Shown: one piece after another, positions 18,730-30,000 of the stretch | Numbering within the stretch: the stretch's first letter is position 1 | Layout: every line of letters starts with the position of its first letter | Assembly (NCBI RefSeq): GCF_964340395.1 | Contig: NC_135565.1 | Coordinates: forward strand, 1,392,501-1,422,500 | Source: Glandiceps talaboti | Taxonomy: Eukaryota; Hemichordata; Enteropneusta; Spengelidae | Direction of reading: 5' to 3' | DNA length: 30,000 nt | Position numbers and translations under genes: made by a program | Notes under the pieces: model-generated | What the model saw: the letters and a program-made list of their open reading frames with translations, nothing else | The model's database searches: none | What the model was told of the DNA's origin: nothing

Positions 18730-20990
18730 TATTATCTTGTCATTAATCTGTATAAATAATCCTGTCATTAATCTGTACATATAATCCTGTCATTAATCTG
18801 TATAAATAATCCTGTCGTTAATCTGTATAAATAATCCTGTCATTAGTCTGTATACATAATCCTGTCATTAGTCTGTATATATACTCCTGTCATTAATCTG
18901 TATAAATAATCCTGTCATTATTCTGTATATATACTCCTGTCATTAATCTGTATAAATAATCCTGTCATTAGTCTGTATAAATAATCCTGTCATTAATCTG
19001 TATAAATAATCCTGTCATTAGTCTGTATACATAATCCTGTCATTAGTCTGTATAAATAATCCTGTCATTAATCTGTATATATACTCCTGTCATTAATCTG
19101 TATAAATAATCATGTCATTAATCTGTAAAAATAATCCTATCATTAATCTGTACACATAATCCTGTCATTAATCTGTATATATACTCCTGTCATTAATCTG
19201 TATAAATAATCCTGTCATTAATCTGTATAAATAATCCTGTCATTAAACTGTATAAATAATCCTGTCATTAATCTGTATAAATAATCCTGTCATTAGTCTG
19301 TATACATAATCCTGTCATTAATCTGTATAAATAATCCTGTCATTAATCTGTATATACTCCTGTCATTAATCTGTATACATAATCCTGTCATTAGTCTGTA
19401 TACATAATCCTGTCATTAATCTGTATAAATAATCCTGTCATTAATCTGTATAAATAATCTTGTCATTAATCTGTATAAATAATCATGTCATTAATCTGTA
19501 TAAATAATCCTGTCATTAATCTGTATAAATAATCCTGTCATTAATCTGTATAAATAATCATGTCATTAATCTGTATACATAATCCTGTCATTAGTCTGTA
19601 TAAGTAATCCTGTCATTAATCTGTATAAATAATCCTGTCATTAATCTGTATACATAATCCTGTCATTAGTCTGTATACATAATCCTGTCATTAGTCTGTA
19701 TAAATAATCCTGTCATTAATCTGTATATATACTCCTGTCATTAATCTGTATAAATAATCATGTCATTAATCTGTAAAAATAATCCTGTCATTAATCTGTA
19801 TATATACTCCTGCCATTAATCTGTATAAATAATCATGTCATTAATCTGTATAAATAATCCTGTCATTAATCTGTATATATACTCCTGTCATTAATCTGTA
19901 TACATAATCCTGTCATTAATCTGTATAAATAATCCTGTCATTAGTCTGTATACATAATCCTGTCATTAATCTGTATACATAATCCTGTCATTAGTCTGTA
20001 TAAATAATCCTGTCATTAGTCTGTATACATAATCCTGTCATTAATCTGTATACATAATCCTGTCATTAGTCTGTATAAATAATCCTGTCATTAGTCTGTA
20101 TAAATAATCCTGTCATTAATCTGTATACATAATCCTGTCATTAGTCTGTATACATAATCCTGTCATTAATCTGGATACATAATCCTGTCATTAGTCTGTA
20201 TAAATAATCCTGTCATTAGTCTGTATAAATAATCCTGTTATTAATCTGTATACATAATCCTGTCATTAGTCTGTATACATAATCCTGTCATTAGTCTGTA
20301 TACATAATCCTGTCATTAATCTGTATACATAATCCTGTCATTAGTCTGTATACATAATCCTGTCATTAGTCTGTATACATAATCCTGTCATTAGTCTGTG
20401 TACATAATCCTGTTATTAATCTGTATACATAATCCTGTCATTAATCTGTATAAATAATCCTGTCATTAATCTGTATACATAATCCTGTCATTAGTCTGTG
20501 TACATAATCCTGTCATTAATCTGTATAAATAATCCTGTCATTAATCTGTATACATAATCCTGTCATTAATCTGCATACATAATCATGTCATTAATCTGTA
20601 TACATAATCCTGTTATTAATCTGTATATATAACCCTGTCATTAATCTGTATAAATAATCCTGTCATTAATCTGTATATATAATCCTGTCATTAATCTGTA
20701 TACATAATCCTGTCATTAATCTGCATACATAATCCTGTCATTAATCTGTATACATAATCCTGTTATTAATCTGTATATATAACCCTGTCATTAATCTGTA
20801 TAAATAATCCTGTCATTAATCTGTATATAATCCTGTCATTAATCTGTATACATAATCCTGTCATTAATCTGTATACATAATCCTGTCATTAATCTGCATA
20901 CATAATCCTGTCATTAATCTGCATACATAATCCTGTCATTAGTCTTTACACATTATTGTCCCATTAGTCTGTATACATAATCATGTTATT
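18730..20990. repeat. Minisatellite of 25-bp units, about 90 copies
   Basis: The unit is CCTGTCATTAATCTGTATAA followed by ATAAT. Variants alternate AATCTG with AGTCTG, and ATAAATA with ATACATA or ATATATAC; the variant order looks mosaic. The array begins and ends with degenerate units (about 18733 and 20940-20990). No coding potential. Confidence 0.97.
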
Positions 20991-21109
20991 GTACTTTTTC
21001 TGGTTAAACTCAACAGGTATAATGCCGTTTCCTAACACTTTCTTTGGAATGTACTGTTCCTTTCGAAAACAGATAATGCTAGTTCTGGTTTACCCTTAAA
21101 TGTAACTTG
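20991..21109. other. Short unique spacer
   Basis: About 120 bases between two unrelated arrays; nothing recognised. Confidence 0.5.
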
Positions 21110-23340
21110 GTGTTTAGTGTTGCTACTTCATTGATTGCCTTTTAAGAATGTGTTTAGTGTTGTTATATCGTTGATTGCCTTGTATGGATGCATTCAGTGT
21201 TGTTATATCATTGATTGCCTTGTATGGATGCATTCAGTGTTGTTATATCATTGATTGCCTTGTATGGATGCATTCAGTGTTGTTATATCATTGATAGCCA
21301 TTTAAGAATGTATTTAGTGTTGTTATATCATTGATTGCCTTGTATGGATGCATTCAGTGTTGTTATATCATTGATTGCCTTGTATGGATGCATTCAGTGT
21401 TGTTATATCATTGATTGCCTTGTATGGATGCATTCAGTGTTGTTATATCATTGATAGCCATTTAAGAATGTGTTTAGTGTTGTTATATCATTGATTGCCT
21501 TGTATGGATGCATTCAGTGTTGTTATATCATTGATTGCCTTGTATGGAATGCTTTCAGTGTTGTTATATCATTGACTGACTTGTATGGATGCATTCAGTG
21601 TTGTTATATCATTGATTGCCTTGTATGGATGCATTCAGTGTTGTTATATCATTGATAGCCATTTAAGAATGTGTTTAGTGTTGTTATATCATTGATTGCC
21701 TTGTATGGATGCATTCAGTGTTGTTATATCATTGATTGCCTTGTATGGAATGCTTTCAGTGTTGTTATATCATTGACTGACTTGTATGGATGCATTCAGT
21801 GTTGTTATATCATTGATTGCCTTGTATGGATGCATTCAGTGTTGTTATATCATTGATAGCCATTTAAGAATGTGTTTAGTGTTGTTATATCATTGATTGC
21901 CTTGTATGGATGCATTCAGTGTTGTTATATCATTGATAGCCTTGTATGGATGCATTCAGTGTTGTTATATCATTGACTGCCTTGTATGGATGCATTCAGT
22001 GTTGTTATATCATTGACTGCCTTGTATGGATGCATTCAGTGTTGTTATATCATTGATAGCCATTTAAGAATGTGTTTAGTGTTGTTATATCATTGATTGC
22101 CTTGTATGGATGCATTCAGTGTTGTTATATCATTGATTGCCTTGTATGGATGCATTCAGTGTTGTTATATCATTGATTGCCTTGTATGGATGCATTCAGT
22201 GTTGTTATATCATTGATTGCCTTGTATGGATGCATTCAGTGTTGTTATATCATTGACTGACTTGTATGGATGCATTCAGTGTTGTTATATCATTGATTGC
22301 CTTGTATGGATGCATTCAGTGTTGTTATATCATTGACTGACTTGTATGGATGCATTCAGTGTTGTATATCATTGACTGCCTTGTATGGATGCATTCAGTG
22401 TTGTTATATCATTGATTGCCTTGTATGGATGCATTCAGTGTTGTTATATCATTGATTGCCTTCTATGGATGCATTTAGTATTGTTATATCATTGATTGCC
22501 TTGTATGGATGCATTCAGTGTTGTTATATCATTGACTGCCTTTAGTGTTGTTATATCATTGATTGCCTTGTATGGATGCATTCAGTGTTGTTATATCATT
22601 GATTGCCTTCTATGGATGCATTTAGTATTGTTATATCATTGATTGCCTTGTATGGATGCATTCAGTGTTGTTATATCATTGACTGCCTTGCATGGATGCA
22701 TTTAGTGTTGTTATATCATTGATTGCCTTGTATGGATGCATTTAGTGTTGTTATATCATTGACTGCCTTGTATGGATGCATTCAGTGTTGCTATATCATT
22801 GATTGCCTTGTATGGATGCATTCAGTGTTGTTATATCATTGATTGCCTTGCATGGATGCATTTAGTGTTGTTATATCATTGACTGACTTGTATGGATGCA
22901 TTCAGTGTTGTTATATCATTGATTGCCTTGTATGGATGCATTCAGTGTTGTTATATCATTGATTGCCTTGCATGGATGCATTTAGTGTTGTTATATCATT
23001 GACTGCCTTGTATGGATGCATTCAGTGTTGTTATATCATTGATTGCCTTGCATGGATGCATTTAGTGTTGTATATCATTGACTGACTTGTATGGATGCAT
23101 TCAGTGTTGTTATATCATTGATTGCCTTGTATGGATGCATTCAGTGTTGTTATATCATTGACTGCCTTGTATGGATGTATTTAGTGTTGTTATATCATTG
23201 ATTGCCTTGTATGGATGCATTTAGTATTGTTATATCATTGATTGCCTTGTATGGATGCATTCAGTGTTGTTATATCATTGACTGCCTTGTATGGATGCAT
23301 ATAGTGTTGTTATATCATTGATTGCCTTGTATGGATGCAT
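21110..23340. repeat. Minisatellite of 40-bp units (left part)
   Basis: About 56 copies of a 40-bp unit, TTGATTGCCTTGTATGGATG then CATTCAGTGTTGTTATATCA. A variant unit with GCCATTTAAGAATGTGTTTAG marks the positions 21144, 21304, 21464, 21665, 21866 and 22066, spaced 160, 160, 201, 201 and 200 bp, so the left part has a higher-order period of four to five units. The array continues after the LINE insertion. Confidence 0.97.
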
Positions 23341-23921
23341 TCAATCAATCAATCAATCAGCAAAGTTTATATAGCGCCAAAATCCAAAAACATTGTTTTG
23401 CTCTATGACGCTCAATGGCTAAACCACACTGTATGCTTTGGAGAATAAGTGCGTTTTCAGTTTTCTTTTGAAAGTTTCCAAGTTTGGAGATTCTCTGATG
23501 TCGAGTGGTAGTACGTTCCATAGTTTAGGCGCAGCATATGAAAATGTATGGCCACCATATGTGATGGTTTTGTAGGTTGTAGATGTTAAAAGTTTCTTGG
23601 TGGATGAACGGAGTGTACGAGTTGGAATATAGGGCTGGAGCAGATCACTGATGTACGCAGGAGTCTGGTTGTGAATAGCCTTGAAAGTTAACAGCAAAAT
23701 TTTGTAGTCAATCCTGAGACAAACTGGTAACCAATGGAGATGGGTGAGAACTGGGGTGATCGGTGCAAATTTCCTGGTGCGTGTGATTATTCTTGCTGCA
23801 GTATTTTGAGCTCGTTGTAACAGGCCTATTGTGTTGTCTGGGAGTCCATAGAGAAGTGAATTACAATAGTCAAGTTTGGCTGTCAAAGTTGCATGTATTA
23901 ATGTTTGGCATGTTTGGCATT
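23341..23921 (-). mobile_element. 5'-truncated LINE (L2/CR1-like) inserted in a minisatellite
   Basis: The block interrupts the 40-bp array. Read on the minus strand it holds the end of a reverse-transcriptase ORF, its stop, about 75 bases of 3' UTR including GGCGCTATATAAACTTTGC, and a tail of four or five GATT units next to array sequence (23341-23359). The 5' end is cut at about 23921, where the array resumes. A short 3' tandem-repeat tail instead of poly-A and 5' truncation are typical of the CR1/L2 group of non-LTR retrotransposons. Confidence 0.85.
23419..23921 (-). pseudogene. LINE ORF2 C-terminal fragment (reverse transcriptase polyprotein)
   Basis: About 165 codons remain open up to the stop at the 23419 end. 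Characteristic blocks in order are TAKLDYCNSLLYGLPDN, LLQRAQNTAARIIT, THLHWLPVCLRIDYKILLL, SDLLQPYIPTRTLRSSTKK, FSYAAPKLWNVLPLDIRESP and FKRKLKTHLFSKA. This is the C-terminal region found after the reverse-transcriptase core in L2/CR1-type elements. The catalytic core and endonuclease are absent, so it cannot act alone. The open frame has no stops or frameshifts, so the insertion is fairly young. The apparent start codon upstream (23980) lies in array sequence and is not native. Confidence 0.85.
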
Positions 23922-24028
23922 GACTGACTTGTATGGATGCATTCAGTGTTGTTATATCATTGATTGCCTTGTATGGATGCATTCAGTGTTGTTGTATCAT
24001 TGATTGCCTTGTATGGATGCATTTAGTG
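23922..24028. repeat. 40-bp minisatellite (right part, after the LINE)
   Basis: Two to three further units of the same array resume at TTGACTGACTTGTATGG and decay into unique sequence by about 24030. Confidence 0.93.
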
Positions 24029-24344
24029 TTCACTCATCGATCATTGACTTTGATCATTGATCTTTTAAGAACATGTGTTCAGTGTTTAGAGTGTTTCAGT
24101 GTTTGCAGTTTGTCATAAGACTGACTTTGTACATGTGTACACATATATTGAAATGGTATACATATATAAAAATACATTAAGTTTCTTGTGCATATGCACA
24201 CATTTATTGAAATTGATGTGATACATTTGTACACATGTATTAATTAAGGGTGATGTTGTATATATGTACACATACATTAACATTGTTGTGCCACACATGT
24301 TACAATTATGTTCAGAGTGATGTTGTTCATTCGTAGAAAAATAT
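24029..24344. other. Degenerate low-complexity spacer
   Basis: AT-rich sequence with repeated ATGTACACAT-like motifs (for example 24129, 24190, 24226, 24265), resembling very diverged relatives of the array that follows. No gene. Confidence 0.5.
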
Positions 24345-25231
24345 TAAGACCAGGATTAAGAGTGGTTTTACAGATATGTACACATATATATATTAAGAGT
24401 GGTTTTACAGATATGTACACATATATATATTAAGAGTGGTTTTATAGATATGTACACATATATATATTAAGAGTGGTTTTATAGATATGTACACATTTAT
24501 TAAGAGTGGTTTTATAGATATGTACACATATATATATATTAAGAGTGGTGTTATAGATATGTACACACACAAATATTAAGAGTGGTGTTATAGATATGTA
24601 CACATACAAATATTAAGAGTGGTGTTATAGATATGTACACATACAAATATTAAGAGTGGTGTTATAGATATGTACACATACAAATATTAAGAGTGGTTTT
24701 ATAGATATGTACACATACAAATATTAAGAGTGGTGTTATAGATATGTACACATACAAATATTAAGAGTGGTGTTATAGATATGTACACATACAAATATTA
24801 AGAGTGGTGTTATAGATATGTACACATACAAATATTAAGAGTGGTGTTATAGATATGTACACATTTATTAAGAGTGGTTTTATAGATATGTACACATACA
24901 AATATTAAGAGTGGTGTTATAGATATGTACACATACAAATATTAAGAGTGGTGTTATAGATATGTACACATACAAATATTAAGAGTGGTTTTATAGATAT
25001 GTACACATACAAATATTAAGAGTGGTGTTATAGATATGTACACATACAAATATTAAGAGTGGTGTTATAGATATGTACACATACAAATATTAAGAGTGGT
25101 GTTATAGATATGTACACATACAAATATTAAGAGTGGTGTTATAGATATGTACACACACAAATATTAAGAGTGGTTTTATAGATATGTACACATTTATTAA
25201 GAGTGGTTTTATAGATATGTACACATATATG
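24345..25231. repeat. Minisatellite of about 37-bp units
   Basis: About 24 copies of ATTAAGAGTGGTGTTATAGA then TATGTACACATACAAAT. Early and late units have GTGGTTTTA and ATATATAT variants, and some units are shortened to ACATTTATTAAGAG. No coding potential. Confidence 0.96.
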
Positions 25232-25404
25232 ACAAAGTCCTTCAGGAAAGGGTGCACATTCTGTCACTTATACATTTATTACATATCTTGTTTTCAGAAT
25301 AAATAAAATGTTTCAATAACTGTTTGATATTATCATCAAGAGAATGCATTCTTTTTTGTCCTTAGTTATTCTACATATCACATATCCTACATAATATATA
25401 CTGA
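25232..25404. other. Spacer with a diverged single unit of the right-hand array
   Basis: Unique sequence. Its last 30 or so bases (25374-25404, ending ACATAATATATACTGA) match one unit of the 40-bp array that starts at 26417, so this is the left flank of the pearl-like insertion. Confidence 0.7.
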
Positions 25405-25580
25405 ACAACCCATTGACAATGACATAGTCCCCGCTATGCTTGGGTTTTAAGGAATTATCACTACTCTGATCACGCAACAACACTTGTGAACCTAAAACAA
25501 ACAGACTTAGATATGTTGTGTGTGCTTGTTGGACATGGAATATGCCTCCAACAATAAAGGATTGGTTGGGTATGGGGGAG

Positions 25581-26305
25581 TCTGAGTTATGGCTTTGGAC
25601 ATGGAAAATTCACAAACAAAACGGCTGCCAGGCAGCCATATTGGATCGTATCACGACGAAAATGGATATGCACATGTATGTAATAGAACACTGTCCTAAT
25701 ACCAACTTTAAATGAGATCTGTTCAAGCATGTCTGAGTTATGGCTTTGGACATGAAAATTCGCAAACAAAATGGCTACCAGGCAGCCATATTGGATCGTA
25801 TCACAATGAAAATGGATATGCACATGTATATCATAGAACACTGTCCTAATACCAACTTTGAATGAGATCTGTTCAAGCATGTCTGAGTTATGGCTTTGGA
25901 CATGAAAATTCACAAACCAAATGGCTGCCAAGCAGCCATATTGGATCGTATCATGACAACAATGAATAAACACATGTATGTCATAAAACACTGTCCTAAT
26001 ACCAACTTTGAATGAGATCTGTTAAAGCATGTCTGAGTTATGGCTTTAGACAGGGAAAATTCGCAAACAAAATGGCTGCCAGGCAGCCATATTGGATCGT
26101 ATCACAACAACAATGAATATGCACATGTATGTCATAGAACACTGTCCTAATACCAACTTTGAATGAGATCTGTTCAAGCATGTCTGAGTTATGGCTTTAG
26201 ACAGGGAAAATTTGCAAACAAAATGGCTGCTAGGCGGCCATATTGGATCGTATCATGAAACAAATTGACGTGCATATGTATGCCATTGTATGTTGCCCAA
26301 GTAAC
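25581..26305. repeat. Core tandem repeat of the pearl-like element, about 150-bp units
   Basis: Four full units and one partial, diverging unit. Each contains TCTGAGTTATGGCTTT, then ATGGCTGCCAGGCAGCCAT, a near-perfect 9-bp stem palindrome, then TTGGATCGTATCA and ACTGTCCTAATACCAACTTT. The open frame on the minus strand across it is a repeat artefact. Confidence 0.93.
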
Positions 26306-26310
26306 GGCTG

Positions 26311-26361
26311 CGGATGGACGGACGGACGGACGGACGGATGCACGGACGCACGGATGCACGG
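26311..26361. repeat. (GGAC)n microsatellite in the pearl-like element
   Basis: Runs of GGAC/ACGG with GCAC variants, between the core units and the right end of the element. Confidence 0.95.
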
Positions 26362-26416
26362 ACAGATGGAACACAATCCATAAGTCTCCGTCCCGGACTT
26401 CGTCCGGCGGGGACTA

Positions 26417-29400
26417 ATTAACTGATATATCAAAACCTAGACATAATATATACTGAATTAACTGATATATCAAAACTTAGACATAATATATACTGAATTA
26501 ACTGATATATCAAAACCTAGACATAATATATACTGAATTAACTGATATATCAAAACCTAGACATAATATATACTGAATTAACTGATATATCAAAACCTAG
26601 ACATAATATATACTGAATTAACTGATATATCAAAACCTAGACATAATATATACTGAATTAACTGATATATCAAAACTTAGACATAATATATACTGAATTA
26701 ACTGATATATCAAAACCTAGACATAATATATACTGAATTAACTGATATATCAAACCTTAGACATAATATATACTGAATTAACTGATATATCAAACCTTAG
26801 ACATAATATATACTGAATTAACTGATATATCAAAACCTAGACATAATATATACTGAATTAACTGATATATCAAAACCTAGACATAATATATACTGAATTA
26901 ACTGATATATCAAAACCTAGACATAATATATACTGAATTAACTGATATATCAAAACCTAGACATAATATATACTGAATTAACTGATATATCAAAACTTAG
27001 ACATAATATATACTGAATTAACTGATATATCAAAACTTAGACATAATATATACTGAATTAACTGATATATCAAAACCTAGACATAATATATACTGAATTA
27101 ACTGATATATCAGACCTTAGACATAATATATACTGAATTAACTGATATATCAAAACCTAGACATAATATATACTGAATTAACTGATATATCAAAACCTAG
27201 ACATAATATATACTGAATTAACTGATATATCAAAACCTAGACATAATATATACTGAATTAACTGATATATCAAAACTTAGACATAATATATACTGAATTA
27301 ACTAATATATCAAAACTTAGACATAATATATACTGAATTAACTGATATATCAAAACCTAGACATAATATATACTGAATTAACTGATATATCAAAACTTAG
27401 ACATAATATATACTGAATTAACTGATATATCAAAACTTAGACATAATATATACTGAATTAACTGATATATCAAAACTTAGACATAATATATACTGAATTA
27501 ACTGATATATCAAAACTTAGACATAATATATACTGAATTAACTGATATATCAAAACCTAGACATAATATATACTGAATTAACTGATATATCAAAACTTAG
27601 ACATAATATATACTGAATTAACTGATATATCAAAACTTAGACATAATATATACTGAATTAACTGATATATCAAAACCTAGACATAATATATACTGAATTA
27701 ACTGATATATCAAACCTAGACATAATATATACTGAATTAACTGATATATCAAAACTTAGACATAATATATACTGAATTAACTGATATATCAAAACTTAGA
27801 CATAATATATACTGAATTAACTGATATATCAAAACCTAGACATAATATATACTGAATTAACTGATATATCAAAACTTAGACATAATATATACTGAATTAA
27901 CTGATATATCAAAACCTAGACATAATATATACTGAATTAACTGATATATCAAAACTTAGACATAATATATACTGAATTAACTGATATATCAAAACTTAGA
28001 CATAATATATACTGAATTAACTGATATATCAAAACCTAGACATAATATATACTGAATTAACTGATATATCAAAACCTAGACATAATATATACTGAATTAA
28101 CTGATATATCAAAACCTAGACATAATATATACTGAATTAACTGATATATCAAAACTTAGACATAATATATACTGAATTAACTGATATATCAAAACTTAGA
28201 CATAATATATACTGAATTAACTGATATATCAAAACCTAGACATAATATATACTGAATTAACTGATATATCAAAACTTAGACATAATATATACTGAATTAA
28301 CTGATATATCAAAACCTAGACATAATATATACTGAATTAACTGATATATCAAACCTTAGACATAATATATACTGAATTAACTGATATATCAAACCTTAGA
28401 CATAATATATACTGAATTAACTGATATATCAAAACCTAGACATAATATATACTGAATTAACTGATATATCAAAACCTAGACATAATATATACTGAATTAA
28501 CTGATATATCAAAACTTAGACATAATATATACTGAATTAACTGATATATCAAAACCTAGACATAATATATACTGAATTAACTGATATATCAAAACCTAGA
28601 CATAATATATACTGAATTAACTGATATATCAAAACTTAGACATAATATATACTGAATTAACTGATATATCAAAACTTAGACATAATATATACTGAATTAA
28701 CTGATATATCAAAACCTAGACATAATATATACTGAATTAACTGATATATCAGACCTTAGACATAATATATACTGAATTAACTGATATATCAAAACCTAGA
28801 CATAATATATACTGAATTAACTGATATATCAAAACCTAGACATAATATATACTGAATTAACTGATATATCAAAACCTAGACATAATATATACTGAATTAA
28901 CTGATATATCAAAACTTAGACATAATATATACTGAATTAACTAATATATCAAAACTTAGACATAATATATACTGAATTAACTGATATATCAAAACCTAGA
29001 CATAATATATACTGAATTAACTGATATATCAAAACTTAGACATAATATATACTGAATTAACTGATATATCAAAACTTAGACATAATATATACTGAATTAA
29101 CTGATATATCAAAACTTAGACATAATATATACTGAATTAACTGATATATCAAAACTTAGACATAATATATACTGAATTAACTGATATATCAAAACCTAGA
29201 CATAATATATACTGAATTAACTGATATATCAAAACTTAGACATAATATATACTGAATTAACTGATATATCAAAACTTAGACATAATATATACTGAATTAA
29301 CTGATATATCAAAACCTAGACATAATATATACTGAATTAACTGATATATCAAACCTAGACATAATATATACTGAATTAACTGATATATCAAAACTTAGAC

Positions 29401-30000
29401 ATAATATATACTGAATTAACTGATATATCAAAACTTAGACATAATATATACTGAATTAACTGATATATCAAAACCTAGACATAATATATACTGAATTAAC
29501 TGATATATCAAAACTTAGACATAATATATACTGAATTAACTGATATATCAAAACCTAGACATAATATATACTGAATTAACTGATATATCAAAACTTAGAC
29601 ATAATATATACTGAATTAACTGATATATCAAAACCTAGACATAATATATACTGAATTAACTGATATATCAAAACCTAGACATAATATATACTGAATTAAC
29701 TGATATATCAAAACTTAGACATAATATATACTGAATTAACTGATATATCAAACCTTAGACATAATATATACTGAATTAACTGATATATCAAAACCTAGAC
29801 ATAATATATACTGAATTAACTGATATATCAAAACCTAGACATAATATATACTGAATTAACTGATATATCAAAACCTAGACATAATATATACTGAATTAAC
29901 TGATATATCAAAACTTAGACATAATATATACTGAATTAACTGATATATCAAAACCTAGACATAATATATACTGAATTAACTGATATATCAAAACTTAGAC
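26417..30000. repeat. Minisatellite of 40-bp units, running off the window
   Basis: About 89 very uniform copies of ATTAACTGATATATCAAAAC then CTAGACATAATATATACTGA. Only a few sites vary (AAAACCTAG, AAAACTTAG, AAACCTTAG, AGACCTTAG, one CTAATAT and a 1-base deletion). The unit is about 75% A+T, and the array begins exactly at the right end of the pearl-like element. No coding potential. Confidence 0.98.

Larger units (their letters stand above)
25405..26416. mobile_element. Pearl/HINE-like (Helentron-associated) non-autonomous element
   Basis: The layout matches what I recall of pearl elements of bivalves and other Helentron-associated elements. It has a unique left part with an inverted repeat near the end (TAGTCCCCGC, 25425-25434). 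A core of tandem units of about 150 bp starts at 25581, 25732, 25882, 26032 and 26183. An ACGG-type microsatellite follows (26311-26361). A short right end holds a hairpin (CCGGAC TTC GTCCGG, 26393-26407) and the complementary inverted repeat GCGGGGACTA (26407-26416). The ends are set by the flanks: array sequence ...ATATACTGA stops at 25404 and ATTAACTGATATATC resumes at 26417, which is continuous in every neighbouring unit. There is no coding sequence. Confidence 0.75.

Noticed and set aside
25587-25991. 134-codon minus-strand open frame
   Set aside because: Its sequence repeats with the 150-bp core of the pearl-like element and has no known domain.
18730-30000. Telomeric or centromeric repeat
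   Set aside because: No TTAGGG-type units. Four different units with unique spacers and single transposon insertions fit interspersed minisatellites better; the last array could be a larger satellite, but the window does not show its end.
1-30000. tRNA, rRNA or other RNA genes
   Set aside because: I saw no A-box/B-box pairs with cloverleaf arms and no ribosomal sequence, but a covariance-model scan was not possible here.

Overview
This window looks like part of a nuclear genome of an invertebrate animal. The evidence is a spliced gene of phase-1 LDL-receptor class A (LDLa) exons joined to a C-type lectin domain, GT-AG introns, a non-LTR retrotransposon, a pearl/Helentron-like element, and more than half of the length in micro- and minisatellites. 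A lancelet, a hemichordate or a mollusc would all fit; the sequence alone does not decide.

One gene can be reconstructed, on the + strand. Seven exons are visible: the end of a C-type lectin domain (1909-1976), then six LDLa exons (4980-5084, 5847-5954, 12641-12757, 14004-14114, 14735-14845, 16900-17021). The last ends in TAA followed by AATAAA at 17064. Every internal junction is phase 1, so the exons join in one frame. The product is probably a secreted or extracellular lectin-LDLa protein. Its 5' end lies left of the window. Exons 4 and 5 are a 731-bp tandem duplication.

The introns are filled by tandem arrays, mostly starting at or just after the splice donor. They include a 27-45 bp array (1985-2442), a compound tetranucleotide array (5099-5455), a 6.3-kb array of 44-bp units (6014-12350), a roughly 31-bp array (12862-13091), compound ATAC/CTAC/AC repeats (13362-13738), and an array whose first unit contains the exon-intron boundary itself (14102 onward, and again in the duplicate). 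A 0.8-kb inverted-repeat element sits in the last intron. A decayed LINE 3' end lies in the first.

Downstream of the gene (17.1-30 kb) I see no host coding sequence. The DNA is a succession of arrays: 25-bp units (18730-20990), 40-bp units (21110-24028, interrupted by a 5'-truncated LINE at 23341-23921), roughly 37-bp units (24345-25231), a pearl-like Helentron-associated element (25405-26416), and a second, unrelated 40-bp array that runs off the window. A MITE-like element occupies the left edge (14-424).

The points I find most notable are: a minisatellite seeded from a splice-donor region, whose amplified units have lost both the donor and an acceptor-like motif; near-absence of AG dinucleotides in the sense strand of the intronic arrays but not the intergenic ones; duplicated exons that differ only at amino-acid-changing sites while their introns are nearly identical; and a pearl-like insertion whose empty site can be read from the neighbouring array.
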